Positions 1 through 7,969 of a DNA stretch of 38,820 nt are shown here, piece by piece. The notes below the pieces were generated by a model that did not search any database, was not told where the DNA came from, and saw only the letters and a list, made by a program, of their open reading frames with translations. This DNA comes from DATKYK01 sp034430255 (GTDB taxonomy: Bacteria > Chloroflexota > Dehalococcoidia > E44-bin15), in NCBI GenBank assembly GCA_034430255.1, contig DAOUEU010000098.1, positions 1-38,820 of the forward strand, written 5' to 3'. The translations under genes and the position numbers were made by a program. Position 1 is the stretch's first letter; each line of letters opens with the position of its first letter.

Positions 1-629
1 GTCTTCTCCTCCCTGCCCGAGCCTCGGCATTGGTGGCAGGGCTTGGTGATAATACTCCCCTCACCCCCGCAGCGGCTGCAAGTGGTGGTATTTACGAACT
101 GTCCGAAAATGCTACGCTGCACCCGGCGCACCTGCCCCGTGCCATTACACTCGGAACAGGTTGAGGGCTGGCTACCCGGCGCAGTGCCCGCTCCGTGACA
201 CTGGGAGCAATTTTCGATACACCGGATCTCGATTTCCTTCTCACACCCGAAGACCGCCTCTTCGAAGGTGATGGTAAGTTTATAGTGAAGGTCAGCGCCC
301 CGCTGCGGGCCACGTCTCGCCGTTGAGGTAGCTCCGCCGAAAAAGGTGTCGAAGATGTCACCGAAGCCCCGAAAGATATCGAAACCCTCGAAGCCCCTGC
401 CAAACCCCTCACCGACATGCCCGAAACGATCGTAGGTTGCCCTCTTCTGGGGGTCCGAGAGCACCTCGTAGGCCTCGTTAATCTCCTTGAACCTCTCCGC
501 TGCCCCATCCTCCCGGTTGCGGTCGGGGTGGTACTGGAATGCGAGCTTACGGAACGCCTGCTTTACCTTCTCGCCGGAGGCAGACCGATTAATGCCCAGG
601 ACTTCGTAGTAATCTCGTTTTACCGCCAT
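1..629 (-). CDS. dnaJ: Chaperone protein DnaJ (Hsp40), C-terminal part outside the window
   Basis: This is the co-chaperone that delivers unfolded proteins to DnaK and stimulates its ATPase. It starts at ATG 629-627 and runs off the left edge, so about 209 N-terminal residues are visible. The J domain begins MAVKRDYYEVLG and has the essential HPD motif at residues 34-36. A Gly/Phe-rich linker follows (FGHVGEGFGRGFEGFDIF), then the zinc-binding region with CxxCxGxG-type repeats (CSQCHGAG, CSECNGTG, CSRCGGEG, CHQCRGSG). It is transcribed away from hrcA-grpE-dnaK, from its own promoter at 663-691. No CIRCE operator lies on this side, so it is probably not repressed by HrcA directly. The identification is secure. 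Confidence 0.97.
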   Translation of the reverse strand, partial: MAVKRDYYEVLGINRSASGEKVKQAFRKLAFQYHPDRNREDGAAERFKEINEAYEVLSDPQKRATYDRFGHVGEGFGRGFEGFDIFRGFGDIFDTFFGGATSTARRGPQRGADLHYKLTITFEEAVFGCEKEIEIRCIENCSQCHGAGTAPGSQPSTCSECNGTGQVRRVQRSIFGQFVNTTTCSRCGGEGSIITKPCHQCRGSGREEK

Positions 630-662
630 ATTTCAAGTTCCAAAGCTAAAGGTTAACATTCC

Positions 663-691
663 ATTATAATTCACTCGTGGCTATATTACAA
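663..691 (-). promoter_or_regulatory. Sigma-70-type promoter of dnaJ
   Basis: Read on the minus strand, TTGTAA (691-686) and a perfect TATAAT (668-663) are separated by exactly 17 bp. They lie about 35-60 bp upstream of the dnaJ start codon. No inverted TTAGCACTC/GAGTGCTAA element overlaps them. Confidence 0.7.
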
Positions 692-897
692 GCGTTTGTA
701 TACGGTGGCACTGCTCGCATATGGTTGATTAGACACTGTAGGGTTGATGGCATGATTAAAATGTGACAGAAGTCGTATCAAAAGATTATCCTCTGGTAGT
801 AAAATAAGCATGGATTTCAAAGAAGTAGTCACTGTTTAAGATGGCTAATAATCTCCATGCGCTGGAGGGAACATTAAGAAAGAGACGGTATTTTCTA

Positions 898-927
898 TTG
901 ACAAAGGGGAGAAAAAGGTAGTAAATT
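898..927 (+). promoter_or_regulatory. Promoter of the hrcA-grpE-dnaK operon
   Basis: A perfect -35 TTGACA (898-903) is followed after 18 bp by TAAATT (922-927), a 4/6 match to the -10 consensus. Transcription would start at about 934, at the left arm of the CIRCE operator. This is the classical arrangement for HrcA repression. Confidence 0.7.
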
Positions 928-934
928 ATTACTG

Positions 935-961
935 TTAGCACTCTAAAGGCGAGAGTGCTAA
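935..961 (+). promoter_or_regulatory. CIRCE operator (HrcA-binding site)
   Basis: TTAGCACTC (935-943), a 9-bp spacer and GAGTGCTAA (953-961) match the CIRCE consensus perfectly in both arms. It lies between the -10 box and the hrcA ribosome-binding site. HrcA would bind here and repress its own operon until misfolded protein draws the GroE chaperonin away. Confidence 0.97.
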
Positions 962-974
962 CGAGTGAGGAGTA

Positions 975-2000
975 ATGTTAGCGAAGCGGACAGGGAATAT
1001 ACTCGATATTATCGTTGGTGAATATATCTCAATGGCCAGGCCGGTGGGTTCGGAGGCGATCGTCGAACGCCATGGTCTGGGGGTGAGTTCTGCCACCGTT
1101 CGCAACGAGATGGCACGTCTTGAGGAGGAGGGATATATTATCCGGCCTCACATATCAGGGGGAGCCATCCCTTCAGATAAGGGCTATCGCTACTATGTGG
1201 AGTCCGTGGTCCGGGAGGCAGAGGAGATCCCCCTTGATGAGCAGCGGATGCTGTCACATCTCTTTCACCAGGTGGAGCAGGAGCTATCGGAGTGGACCCA
1301 TCTTGCTGCGTCCCTGCTGGCGCGCATGGTTTGCAGTGTAGCCATCGTTACCTCCCCCAAGGCACTGTCGTGCCGCATTAAGCACCTGGAGCTGGTGGCG
1401 CTTCAGGAGTCCCTCGCGCTTCTAATCCTGCTGCTACAGGAGGCGAGGCTCAAACAGCAACTGGTAGCCTTTGATGAGGTGATATCGCAGGGGGAGCTAG
1501 GCGCTATTTCCGCTAAGCTTGGCACGCTGTTTCAGGGTTTGACCGTGGCTCAACTTATGGCACAGGATGAGGTTCTTTCACCAATTGAACAGCACATTAA
1601 GAGTGCGGTTGTGCAGGTCATGGCTGAGGAGGATAGGCTGAGGTATGAGGAGCCATATGTCGAGGGACTACGTCATATATTAACCCAGCCGGAGTTTACC
1701 CATGCCCAGAATACGCTGCGCCTCGTGGAGATGCTGGAAAGCAGGGACATGGTCAGGTCACTGCTTTCAGAGATGGTGGTTGATGGCGGTGTCCGGATAG
1801 TTATTGGGGCGGAGAATCGCGAGGATGCAATGAAAGGGTACAGTATGGTGGTCACACAATATGGCGTTCCGGGCGAGGTCAATGGTGCCCTTGGCGTGAT
1901 TGGCCCCACGCGAATGCCTTACGGCAGGGCAATCTCCTCGGTGCGCTATGTTGGTTCGCTTTTAAGTGAGTTGGTCACTGACCTCTATGTCGGGCCATAG
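975..2000 (+). CDS. hrcA: Heat-inducible transcription repressor HrcA
   Basis: HrcA is the repressor that binds CIRCE and switches off heat-shock operons; its folding depends on GroEL, which provides the feedback. The 341-residue product is of normal length. The N-terminal winged helix is clear (GNILDIIVGEYISMARPVGS, then SSATVRNEMARLEEEGYI), followed by the GAF-like and dimerisation regions. The conserved C-terminal stretch GVIGPTRMPYGRAISSVRYV is present. The ATG at 975 fits family N-termini. Its GAGGAG Shine-Dalgarno sequence (967-972) is only 2 nt from the start codon, unusually close. It is the first gene of hrcA-grpE-dnaK, directly downstream of a perfect CIRCE, so autorepression is expected. 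Confidence 0.95.
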   Translation: MLAKRTGNILDIIVGEYISMARPVGSEAIVERHGLGVSSATVRNEMARLEEEGYIIRPHISGGAIPSDKGYRYYVESVVREAEEIPLDEQRMLSHLFHQVEQELSEWTHLAASLLARMVCSVAIVTSPKALSCRIKHLELVALQESLALLILLLQEARLKQQLVAFDEVISQGELGAISAKLGTLFQGLTVAQLMAQDEVLSPIEQHIKSAVVQVMAEEDRLRYEEPYVEGLRHILTQPEFTHAQNTLRLVEMLESRDMVRSLLSEMVVDGGVRIVIGAENREDAMKGYSMVVTQYGVPGEVNGALGVIGPTRMPYGRAISSVRYVGSLLSELVTDLYVGP

Positions 2001-2041
2001 GGCAATGGTGACATGGTGTGCAGGTAGACAGGGGTATTATT

Positions 2042-2638
2042 ATGGATGAGAATGAACTTAGTGCTGAGGCAATGCCCCGGATGGGGGAAGGTGAGTCTGT
2101 AGAGGGAGAAGAAGAGGATGTAGAGTCGCTGAAAAAGGCGCTTGCTGAGGAGCAGGCCAGGGCTGAGGGCTATCTGGCCAGTTGGCAAAGGGCTCAGGCG
2201 GACTTTGTGAATTTCAAGAGACGCACTGAGCAGGAGCGAAACGAGACGGTCATGCTTGCCAATGCTGCACTTATGCTAAACCTGCTTCCCGTTCTGGATG
2301 ACCTGGAGCGGGCGCTGGACAACGTCTCGGAGAAGCTTAGAAAGCTCACGTGGGTAGATGGCATCGTGCTTATATATCGCAAGCTCAAAGCGACGCTGGA
2401 GGCTAACGGGCTCAGTGAGATCAAGGCCCTCGGTGAGACATTTGACCCCAATTTTCATGAGGCGGCGCTCTACGACGATGGGGAGGAGGGGAAGGTTATC
2501 GAGGAGTTGCAGAAGGGATATATGCTTCATGATCGGGTGCTGCGCCCTGCCATGGTAAAGGTAGGCAAGGGGCTGATGGATAAAGAAGAGGAAGAAGAAA
2601 CATCTCAGGAGGAAGTACAGGAGGAGAATAATGGGTAA
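2042..2638 (+). CDS. grpE: Nucleotide exchange factor GrpE
   Basis: GrpE is a homodimer that releases ADP from DnaK in the Hsp70 cycle. The 198-residue product has an acidic N-terminal tail, a long coiled coil (ESLKKALAEEQARAEGYLAS onward), the family motif DFVNFKRRTEQER and the C-terminal beta domain (LGETFDPNFHEA, VLRPAMVKVGKG). I start it at ATG 2042, preceded by AGGGG at 2030-2034 with a 7-nt spacing; an in-frame GTG at 2018 would add eight residues and has no better ribosome-binding site. It lies 41 nt after hrcA. Its end overlaps the dnaK start by 8 nt, suggesting translational coupling. Confidence 0.94.
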   Translation: MDENELSAEAMPRMGEGESVEGEEEDVESLKKALAEEQARAEGYLASWQRAQADFVNFKRRTEQERNETVMLANAALMLNLLPVLDDLERALDNVSEKLRKLTWVDGIVLIYRKLKATLEANGLSEIKALGETFDPNFHEAALYDDGEEGKVIEELQKGYMLHDRVLRPAMVKVGKGLMDKEEEEETSQEEVQEENNG

Positions 2639-4517
2639 AGTAATCGGCATTGACTTGGGAACAACGAATAGCTGTGCTGCAGTGATTGAGGCTGGGGAAC
2701 CTACGGTGATCCCCAGTGCTGAGGGTGGTCGCATTACCCCGTCGATGGTGGCGGTAAGTAAGAGCGGAGAGCGGCTAACGGGGCAGGTTGCCAAGCGACA
2801 GGCAATCACCAATCCTGATAATACCATTTTTAGCATAAAGCGCCTCATGGGGCGGAAGTTCAAAGAGGAATCCGTGGAGCGTGATAAAAAGCTTTTGCCC
2901 TATAAAATAGTTGACAACAATGGTGATGCTTGGGTAGTTATGGGAGATAAAAATTATAGCCCAGCGGAGATATCGGCAATGATCTTGCAGAAAATAAAGA
3001 CGGATGCCGAGGCCTACCTGGGGGGCAAGGTAACCGAGGCGGTGATCACCGTGCCTGCCTATTTCAGCGATAGCCAGCGCCAGGCAACCAAGGACGCGGG
3101 CAAGATCGCCGGGCTTGAGGTTCTCAGAATCATCAACGAGCCCACTGCGGCCTCGCTCGCCTATGGCCTCGATAAGAAGAAGGATGAGACCATTGCCGTA
3201 TATGACCTGGGAGGTGGTACCTTTGATATATCCATTCTGGAGCTGGGTGAGGGCACCTTTCAGGTTAAGTCGACCAATGGTGACACTCACCTCGGCGGCG
3301 ATGACTTCGATCAGAAGATCACCAACTGGCTCTGTGACGAGTTCAAGAAGGACCAGGGGATTGACCTGCGGCAGGATCGCATGGCGCTGCAACGGCTTAA
3401 GGAAGCAGCGGAGAAGGCTAAGTGTGAGCTATCCACGGTGCAGAAGACGGAGGTCAACCTTCCCTTTATCACCGCAGACGCCAGCGGCCCTAAGCATCTC
3501 AACATAGACCTTACCCGTGCCAAGCTGGAGCAACTGGTGGGCGACCTCGTCGAGAAGACTATGGCACCCTGTCGGCAGGCGCTGGAAGATGCCGGCATTA
3601 AATCGACTCAGCTTGATGAGGTGGTACTGGTTGGGGGCCAGACGCGCATGCCATTGGTACAGGAGAAGGTGAAGCAAATCTTCGGCAGGGAGCCCAATAA
3701 GGGGGTTGACCCCGATGAAGTGGTAGCCGTTGGTGCGGCAATTCAGGCAGGGGTGCTTAAGGGGGATGTTGGTGACGTGCTCTTACTGGATGTAACCCCG
3801 CTCACCCTGGGCATCGAGACCCTTGGCGGGGTGATGACCACGCTCATCACCCGAAATACTACAATCCCCACAGCGAAGAGTCAGGTCTTCTCCACCGCTG
3901 CCGATAACCAGCCCAGCGTGGAGATCCATGTGCTTCAGGGGGAGCGTAGCATGGCCGCTGACAATAAGACGCTGGGGCGGTTTATGCTCGATGGCATTAT
4001 ACCTGCTCCGCGGGGTATGCCTCAGATAGAGGTTACCTTCGACATAGATGCTGATGGTATTGTGAGCGTTAAGGCGCAGGACAAAGGTACGGGTAAGGAG
4101 CAGAAGATCGTAATTACAGCATCAAGCGGTCTCTCCAAGGAGGAGGTGGAGAAGATGCAGCGGGAGGCGGAGCAGCATGCTGCGGATGATGCCAAGCGCC
4201 GCGAGGAGGTGGAGACAAGAAACCAGGCCGATACCCTGGCCTATACTGCTGAAAAGACGCTCCGAGAACAAGGGGAAAAGGTGCCCGCAGACCTCAAACA
4301 GCAGGCAGAGGATAAGATCGCCCAGGTGCGCTCAGCACTTCAGGGGAGCGATATAGCTGAGGTGCAGCGCACTATGCAGGAGCTATCGGCAATATTGCAG
4401 CAGGTAGGCTCCTCTATATATCAAACGCCTCCATCTAGGGAGGGTGCTCCTCCCGGCGGGGAAGAGCCACCCACGAGCGATGAAGGTACTGTAGAGGGTG
4501 AGTTCCGCGAAGTCTAG
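2631..4517 (+). CDS. dnaK: Chaperone protein DnaK (Hsp70)
   Basis: DnaK is the ATP-dependent Hsp70 that binds exposed hydrophobic segments of client proteins, working with DnaJ and GrpE. At 628 residues it is full length. The nucleotide-binding domain shows the phosphate-1 motif DLGTTNS (residues 8-14), the phosphate-2 motif DLGGGTFDIS near residue 190 and VVLVGGQTRMPLVQ. The linker DVLLLDVTPLTLGIETLGG and the substrate-binding domain follow, then a helical lid and a disordered acidic tail ending EGEFREV, like the conserved bacterial C-terminus. The start codon lies inside the end of grpE, after AGGAGG. A terminator follows about 110 nt after the stop codon, so this is the last gene of the CIRCE operon. 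Confidence 0.98.
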   Translation: MGKVIGIDLGTTNSCAAVIEAGEPTVIPSAEGGRITPSMVAVSKSGERLTGQVAKRQAITNPDNTIFSIKRLMGRKFKEESVERDKKLLPYKIVDNNGDAWVVMGDKNYSPAEISAMILQKIKTDAEAYLGGKVTEAVITVPAYFSDSQRQATKDAGKIAGLEVLRIINEPTAASLAYGLDKKKDETIAVYDLGGGTFDISILELGEGTFQVKSTNGDTHLGGDDFDQKITNWLCDEFKKDQGIDLRQDRMALQRLKEAAEKAKCELSTVQKTEVNLPFITADASGPKHLNIDLTRAKLEQLVGDLVEKTMAPCRQALEDAGIKSTQLDEVVLVGGQTRMPLVQEKVKQIFGREPNKGVDPDEVVAVGAAIQAGVLKGDVGDVLLLDVTPLTLGIETLGGVMTTLITRNTTIPTAKSQVFSTAADNQPSVEIHVLQGERSMAADNKTLGRFMLDGIIPAPRGMPQIEVTFDIDADGIVSVKAQDKGTGKEQKIVITASSGLSKEEVEKMQREAEQHAADDAKRREEVETRNQADTLAYTAEKTLREQGEKVPADLKQQAEDKIAQVRSALQGSDIAEVQRTMQELSAILQQVGSSIYQTPPSREGAPPGGEEPPTSDEGTVEGEFREV

Positions 4518-4629
4518 GCATCGATTTCTTAGTCCATAGCGCTTTGTGACAATCCTGGTTTCCTTTCACACTGCGAGGGTTGTTACTATGTAAGCCACGA
4601 GGTTTACTCTTGATATAGATAGAAGATGG

Positions 4630-4655
4630 GGCGGGGGACTATCCTCCGCCTTTTT
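4630..4655 (+). terminator. Rho-independent terminator of hrcA-grpE-dnaK
   Basis: GGCGGGGGA and TCCTCCGCC form a 9-bp stem with one mismatch and a very short loop (4630-4650). The stem is followed at once by TTTTTA. It lies 113 nt after the dnaK stop codon. Confidence 0.75.
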
Positions 4656-4921
4656 ACTTATGATCTGTGGGTTATTCGCTGAGCGCTGCTCTTTCCGTTA
4701 TTTCGAGGATCATGATTAAGGATTAGGTAGCTGCTGACTTCAGCCGATGCTTCGGCCCAAGTCGGGATCGCACTGATGGGGGGGACCCGTTGCTGTTAAT
4801 GACAACCTGCTAAGCGAGAGACTGAATAGATATAAAACATGAAGTTGGATTAAATTGATCGGCTATAAGCCATGAGCTATTAGACATCAAACAAATAATT
4901 TCTCCGAGCGAGTAAGGCAGC

Positions 4922-4950
4922 TTGACCCAGTAGTGCCGCTTTGGTATACT
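4922..4950 (+). promoter_or_regulatory. Promoter of fabH
   Basis: TTGACC (4922-4927) and TATACT (4945-4950) are separated by exactly 17 bp. They lie about 30 bp upstream of the fabH GTG start, whose ribosome-binding site AAGGA is at 4971-4975. Confidence 0.75.
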
Positions 4951-4980
4951 TTCAGAAGTTTTATAGGCTTAAGGAATTAA

Positions 4981-5982
4981 GTGTTGCATGCGCGGATAAC
5001 GGGGTGGGGGAAGTATCTGCCACAGCGGGTGCTTACCAACGAGGACCTGGAGAGGATAGTGGATACCTCAGATGAGTGGATAGTGACCCGCACCGGCATC
5101 AGGGAACGGCGAATCGTAGCTGATGACGAGACGGCATCGACAATGGCAGTAGCGGCGGGACGGGGTGCGCTTGAAGTTGCCCGGCTTTCTCCAGACCTCC
5201 TCGATATGGTAATCGTGGCAACCAATAGCCCGGACAGGATAATGCCAGCCTCCGCCGCACTGGTGCAACATGCACTGGGTGCTAAGAGGGCCGCAGCCTT
5301 CGACATAGTTGGCGCGTGCAGCGGTTTTATAAATGCCCTGGTTACCGCTTATCAATATATCGCCGCAGGCGCCTACCGGAATATCCTGGTGGTGGCAAGC
5401 GAGGCTATAAGCCGTGCCATGAACTGGGAAGACCGCTCAACCTGTGTGCTTTTTGGTGATGGCGCCGGGGCAGTGGTGGTGCAGGCAAATGAACATGCAA
5501 CAGACATGCTCAGCTTTGTGATGGGAAACGACGGCTCGGGTGCTGACCTTCTATACATCAACCATCCCTGCGGCCTGCCGGCCAGTGTGAGCAATGATAG
5601 GCGCTATTATATGGTTATGGAGGGGAGGGAGGTATTCAAGTTTGCGGTCAGGGCCATGGCTGAAGCCTCAAAGCAGGTGATAGATGCTGCTGGACTTAAT
5701 ATATCGGACATAGACCTCTTTGTCCCCCATCAGGCAAACGATCGCATCACAAAGGCGGCGATAAAGGCACTGGGTATTCCCGAGGATAGGGTTTTTAGAA
5801 ATCTCGACCGCTATGGAAACCTATCGGCGGCATCGCCTGCAGTGGCCCTTTGCGAAGCGGCGGAGCAGAAAAGGCTCAAAGCGGGCGACCTGGTGGTTCT
5901 GGTTGCCTTTGGTGCTGGCCTGTCCTGGGCTGCGATGGTGCTGCGCTGGCAGCCGGGAGGCCTGGTTAAGCGTGATGGTTGA
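4981..5982 (+). CDS. fabH: 3-oxoacyl-ACP synthase III (FabH)
   Basis: FabH starts type II fatty acid synthesis by condensing an acyl-CoA, usually acetyl-CoA or a branched primer, with malonyl-ACP. The 333-residue protein has the full thiolase-fold triad: Cys113 in DIVGACSGF, His250 in FVPHQAND and Asn280 in RYGNLSAAS. It also has the family signatures DTSDEWIVTRTGIRERR and VLFGDGAGAVVVQ. Translation begins at GTG 4981 with AAGGA 5 nt upstream; the start MLHARITGWGKYLP matches family N-termini. It stands alone rather than in a fab cluster and has its own promoter. An initiating ketosynthase of another pathway cannot be excluded, but the sequence is orthodox FabH. Confidence 0.93.
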   Translation: MLHARITGWGKYLPQRVLTNEDLERIVDTSDEWIVTRTGIRERRIVADDETASTMAVAAGRGALEVARLSPDLLDMVIVATNSPDRIMPASAALVQHALGAKRAAAFDIVGACSGFINALVTAYQYIAAGAYRNILVVASEAISRAMNWEDRSTCVLFGDGAGAVVVQANEHATDMLSFVMGNDGSGADLLYINHPCGLPASVSNDRRYYMVMEGREVFKFAVRAMAEASKQVIDAAGLNISDIDLFVPHQANDRITKAAIKALGIPEDRVFRNLDRYGNLSAASPAVALCEAAEQKRLKAGDLVVLVAFGAGLSWAAMVLRWQPGGLVKRDG

Positions 5983-6017
5983 AGCTAGATATTAACTGGT
6001 ACGGCCCCCCGTTCTTC

Positions 6018-6044
6018 TTGACACGATTTTTATAGAGCTAAAAA
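6018..6044 (+). promoter_or_regulatory. Possible promoter of bioY
   Basis: A perfect TTGACA (6018-6023) precedes an A-rich weak -10 (TAAAAA, 6039-6044) with a short 15-bp spacer. The ribosome-binding site AAAGGAG lies at 6052-6058. I see no BirA-type operator palindrome in the gap. Confidence 0.4.
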
Positions 6045-6064
6045 TGAAAAGAAAGGAGTGGTGA

Positions 6065-6649
6065 ATGCAAGAAAGAGCCCTTACAATGGTGGATGCGCTC
6101 TTCCCCAGGGTAACCCTGGCGCGCGATGTGCTTCTCATCTTCGGTTTCGTCGCTGTAACCGCGCTCGGTGCACAGGTCGCCTTCTACATTGGCCCGGTCC
6201 CCATAACCGGGCAGACCTTTGCCGTGCTAATTGCCGGGGCACTCCTGGGCAGTAAGCGGGGCGCATTGAGTCAGCTTACCTATCTAGGGATGGGAGCCAT
6301 GGGTGCCCCTATCTTTGCCGGATGGCAGGGAGGCCCCGCTGTGTTCATGGGTCCCACTGGAGGCTACCTCGTAAGCTTTGTTGCAGCTGCCTTCGTGGTG
6401 GGGTTCCTCGCCGAGCGGGGGTGGGACCGCCACACCTGGAGCATGGCCCTGGCGATGCTTATAGGCAACAGCGTAATATATGCTATCGGCCTTCCGTGGC
6501 TCTCTATCTGGCTCGGTCATGTCGCTTCGACAGATTCGGTGCTCGCTGTCGGACTCTATCCCTTCATACCAGGGGATTTGCTAAAGCTGGTTTTAGCAGC
6601 ATTGGTCTTGCCCTCGGGGTGGGCTTTCCTGAACCGGTTTGGAAGGTAG
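6065..6649 (+). CDS. bioY: Biotin transporter BioY (ECF S component)
   Basis: BioY is the membrane subunit that binds biotin, working alone or with the shared EcfA/EcfT energy module, which is not in this window. The 194-residue protein has about six hydrophobic segments and the family motifs PVPITGQTFAVLIAGALLG, YLGMGAMGAPIFAGWQGG, MGPTGGYLVSF and FIPGDLLKL. The ATG at 6065 follows AAAGGAG by 6 nt. No biotin synthesis genes are adjacent, so the cell may depend on imported biotin, but this window cannot show that. The gene ends before a hairpin at 6683-6706. Confidence 0.94.
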   Translation: MQERALTMVDALFPRVTLARDVLLIFGFVAVTALGAQVAFYIGPVPITGQTFAVLIAGALLGSKRGALSQLTYLGMGAMGAPIFAGWQGGPAVFMGPTGGYLVSFVAAAFVVGFLAERGWDRHTWSMALAMLIGNSVIYAIGLPWLSIWLGHVASTDSVLAVGLYPFIPGDLLKLVLAALVLPSGWAFLNRFGR

Positions 6650-6682
6650 TTTCGCTCGCACTATCGCTGCAAGAAGGTATAA

Positions 6683-6706
6683 TGAGGGCCGATTTATCGG
6701 CCCTCA
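6683..6706 (+). terminator. Hairpin downstream of bioY
   Basis: TGAGGGCCGA and TCGGCCCTCA form a perfect 10-bp stem around a TTTA loop, 33 nt after the bioY stop codon. No uridine run follows (ATCTCCCC), so it is either a weak terminator or a structure that protects the 3' end. Confidence 0.5.
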
Positions 6707-6795
6707 ATCTCCCCTGGCACATTATCGATTAGGCTAATGTAGAGGGTACAGACCCCGACACACAAGGGTAAGCGGTTGAGACAAGTTCACAGGGG

Positions 6796-7449
6796 GTGAG
6801 GATAATCGATATAACCTGGCTGGGTCATTCATGCTTCAGGATTAAGGGGAAGGGGGTCACCCTGCTCACAGACCCCTATGATGAGAGCATTGGCTACTCC
6901 CTGGGGAATCCCGAGGCAAACATCGTCACCTCCAGCCATCCCCATCCCGGGCATGGCTTCACATCAGGGGTTGGCGGTGAGCCGAAGATTGTTCGTGGTC
7001 CCGGTGAATACGAGATCTCGGGCGTTTTTATCACCGGTATAGCTACTTTCCACGATGCTGAGAAGGGGCAAGAGCGGGGGAGGAATACCGTCTACCTCAT
7101 TGAGATGGAGGATATAAAGCTCTGCCACCTCGGTGACATGGGGCATCCCCTTTCCACGGAGCAGGTGGAGGAGATAGGCAGCGTGGAGTTGCTGATGGTA
7201 CCCGTTGGCGGATTTTCCACCATTGATGCGGTTACCGCAGCAGAAACAGTAAGGCTGCTTCAGCCCGGTATTGTAATTCCCATGCATTTCCAGACCGAGG
7301 CGGTACGTTTCCAGTTGGCGCCGGTGGAACGCTTTCTTAGGGAAATGGGGATAAAGGCTGGACTCGCGGCCCAGCCCAGGCTCTCCATAACCAGAGCAGC
7401 CCTATCTGAGGAGACTCAGGTGGTGGTTTTGGATTACCGTGGCAATTGA
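6796..7449 (+). CDS. Metallo-beta-lactamase-fold hydrolase (UlaG-like, COG2220 type)
   Basis: This 217-residue soluble protein belongs to the metallo-beta-lactamase superfamily, closest in appearance to the UlaG-like group of small hydrolases. It opens with ITWLGHSCFRIKGKG and LLTDPY, typical of the group, and carries later likely metal ligands in TFHDA, HLGDMGH and PMHF. The signature HxHxDH appears as HPHPGH (His48, His50, Gly52, His53), so the aspartate that normally binds the second metal is a glycine. Either the subfamily uses one metal or this is its normal variant. Translation appears to begin at GTG 6796, inside a G-rich stretch that also serves as ribosome-binding site. The substrate is unknown. 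Confidence 0.8.
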   Translation: MRIIDITWLGHSCFRIKGKGVTLLTDPYDESIGYSLGNPEANIVTSSHPHPGHGFTSGVGGEPKIVRGPGEYEISGVFITGIATFHDAEKGQERGRNTVYLIEMEDIKLCHLGDMGHPLSTEQVEEIGSVELLMVPVGGFSTIDAVTAAETVRLLQPGIVIPMHFQTEAVRFQLAPVERFLREMGIKAGLAAQPRLSITRAALSEETQVVVLDYRGN

Positions 7450-7910
7450 CGGAAACCTCATAATACGTTGCGAGGGGCATTAACCACCAACCATCCTCAA
7501 TCTCCAATTACCAATCACAAATCCCTAATCACTAAATGTAAACTTGGTGATTGCCACGCTGCGCTCGCAATGACAGTATGGGGTGTGTTTCTCTGCCATT
7601 ACGAGGACCCCGACGTATCGGGGGACGGGGCGGTTCGCGAGGATTATGGACAGGATCATACAATGTGGGGATTGCCGCACTCCCAGACTGCGATATATCG
7701 GGGGAAACTTCGGCCCAACTAGAGGCCTGTAATGAAAGGTAATGAAAGGGGTCGGAGCATATGCTCCGACCTAAACAGTAATATAATCTCCTAAAATTAC
7801 CCAATCACACGATTAACCCATCTCCCAAATGTAACGCTGGCATTGCTTCGAAGACGATTCTCTTCTATCACATATCACAGTTAACATGGCTTTATTATCG
7901 CGGCAATAAA
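7450..7910. other. Intergenic region with degraded repeats between convergent genes
   Basis: No supported gene lies here. Bases 7453-7483 are 29/31 identical, in inverted orientation, to 17367-17397. The following stretch (GATTGCCACG, CTCGCAATGACA, runs of CCCCGA and CGGGG) resembles the flank of that second copy. The few open frames lack ribosome-binding sites and family features. Confidence 0.6.
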
Positions 7911-7948
7911 ATAAAGCCCCCACATTCTATAGAATGTGGGGGCTTTAT
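7911..7948 (-). terminator. Perfect palindromic terminator of the first surface-protein gene
   Basis: Two 19-base arms meet with no loop (7911-7929 and 7930-7948), giving a perfect 38-bp palindrome with a GC-rich core (GCCCCCAC/GTGGGGGC). It lies 22 nt after the leftward gene's stop codon and is followed on the minus strand by a T-rich stretch, TTTATTTTATT. By symmetry it could also stop rightward transcripts. Confidence 0.85.
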
Positions 7949-7969
7949 ATATAACCTATGTCCTATCTA

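Larger units (their letters stand above)
630..974. other. Divergent intergenic region between dnaJ and hrcA
   Basis: The gap holds the leftward dnaJ promoter and the rightward hrcA promoter with its CIRCE operator. Between about 700 and 890 I see no coding region, RNA gene or clear repeat; the short open frames there have no ribosome-binding site or family signature. Confidence 0.6.
4518..4980. other. Intergenic region between dnaK and fabH
   Basis: The gap contains the dnaK terminator near its left end and the fabH promoter near its right end. The 270 bases between them show no convincing coding region or RNA gene. A stretch around 4735-4790 resembles the short repeat debris found in other gaps but is too degraded to define. 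Confidence 0.5.

Noticed and set aside
5983..6064. BirA operator or riboswitch upstream of bioY
   Set aside because: No paired TTGTAAACC/GGTTTACAA-like arms and too little space for a structured riboswitch.
7468..7722. 84-codon open frame after the metallo-beta-lactamase-fold gene
   Set aside because: It overlaps degraded repeats and has no ribosome-binding site or family features.
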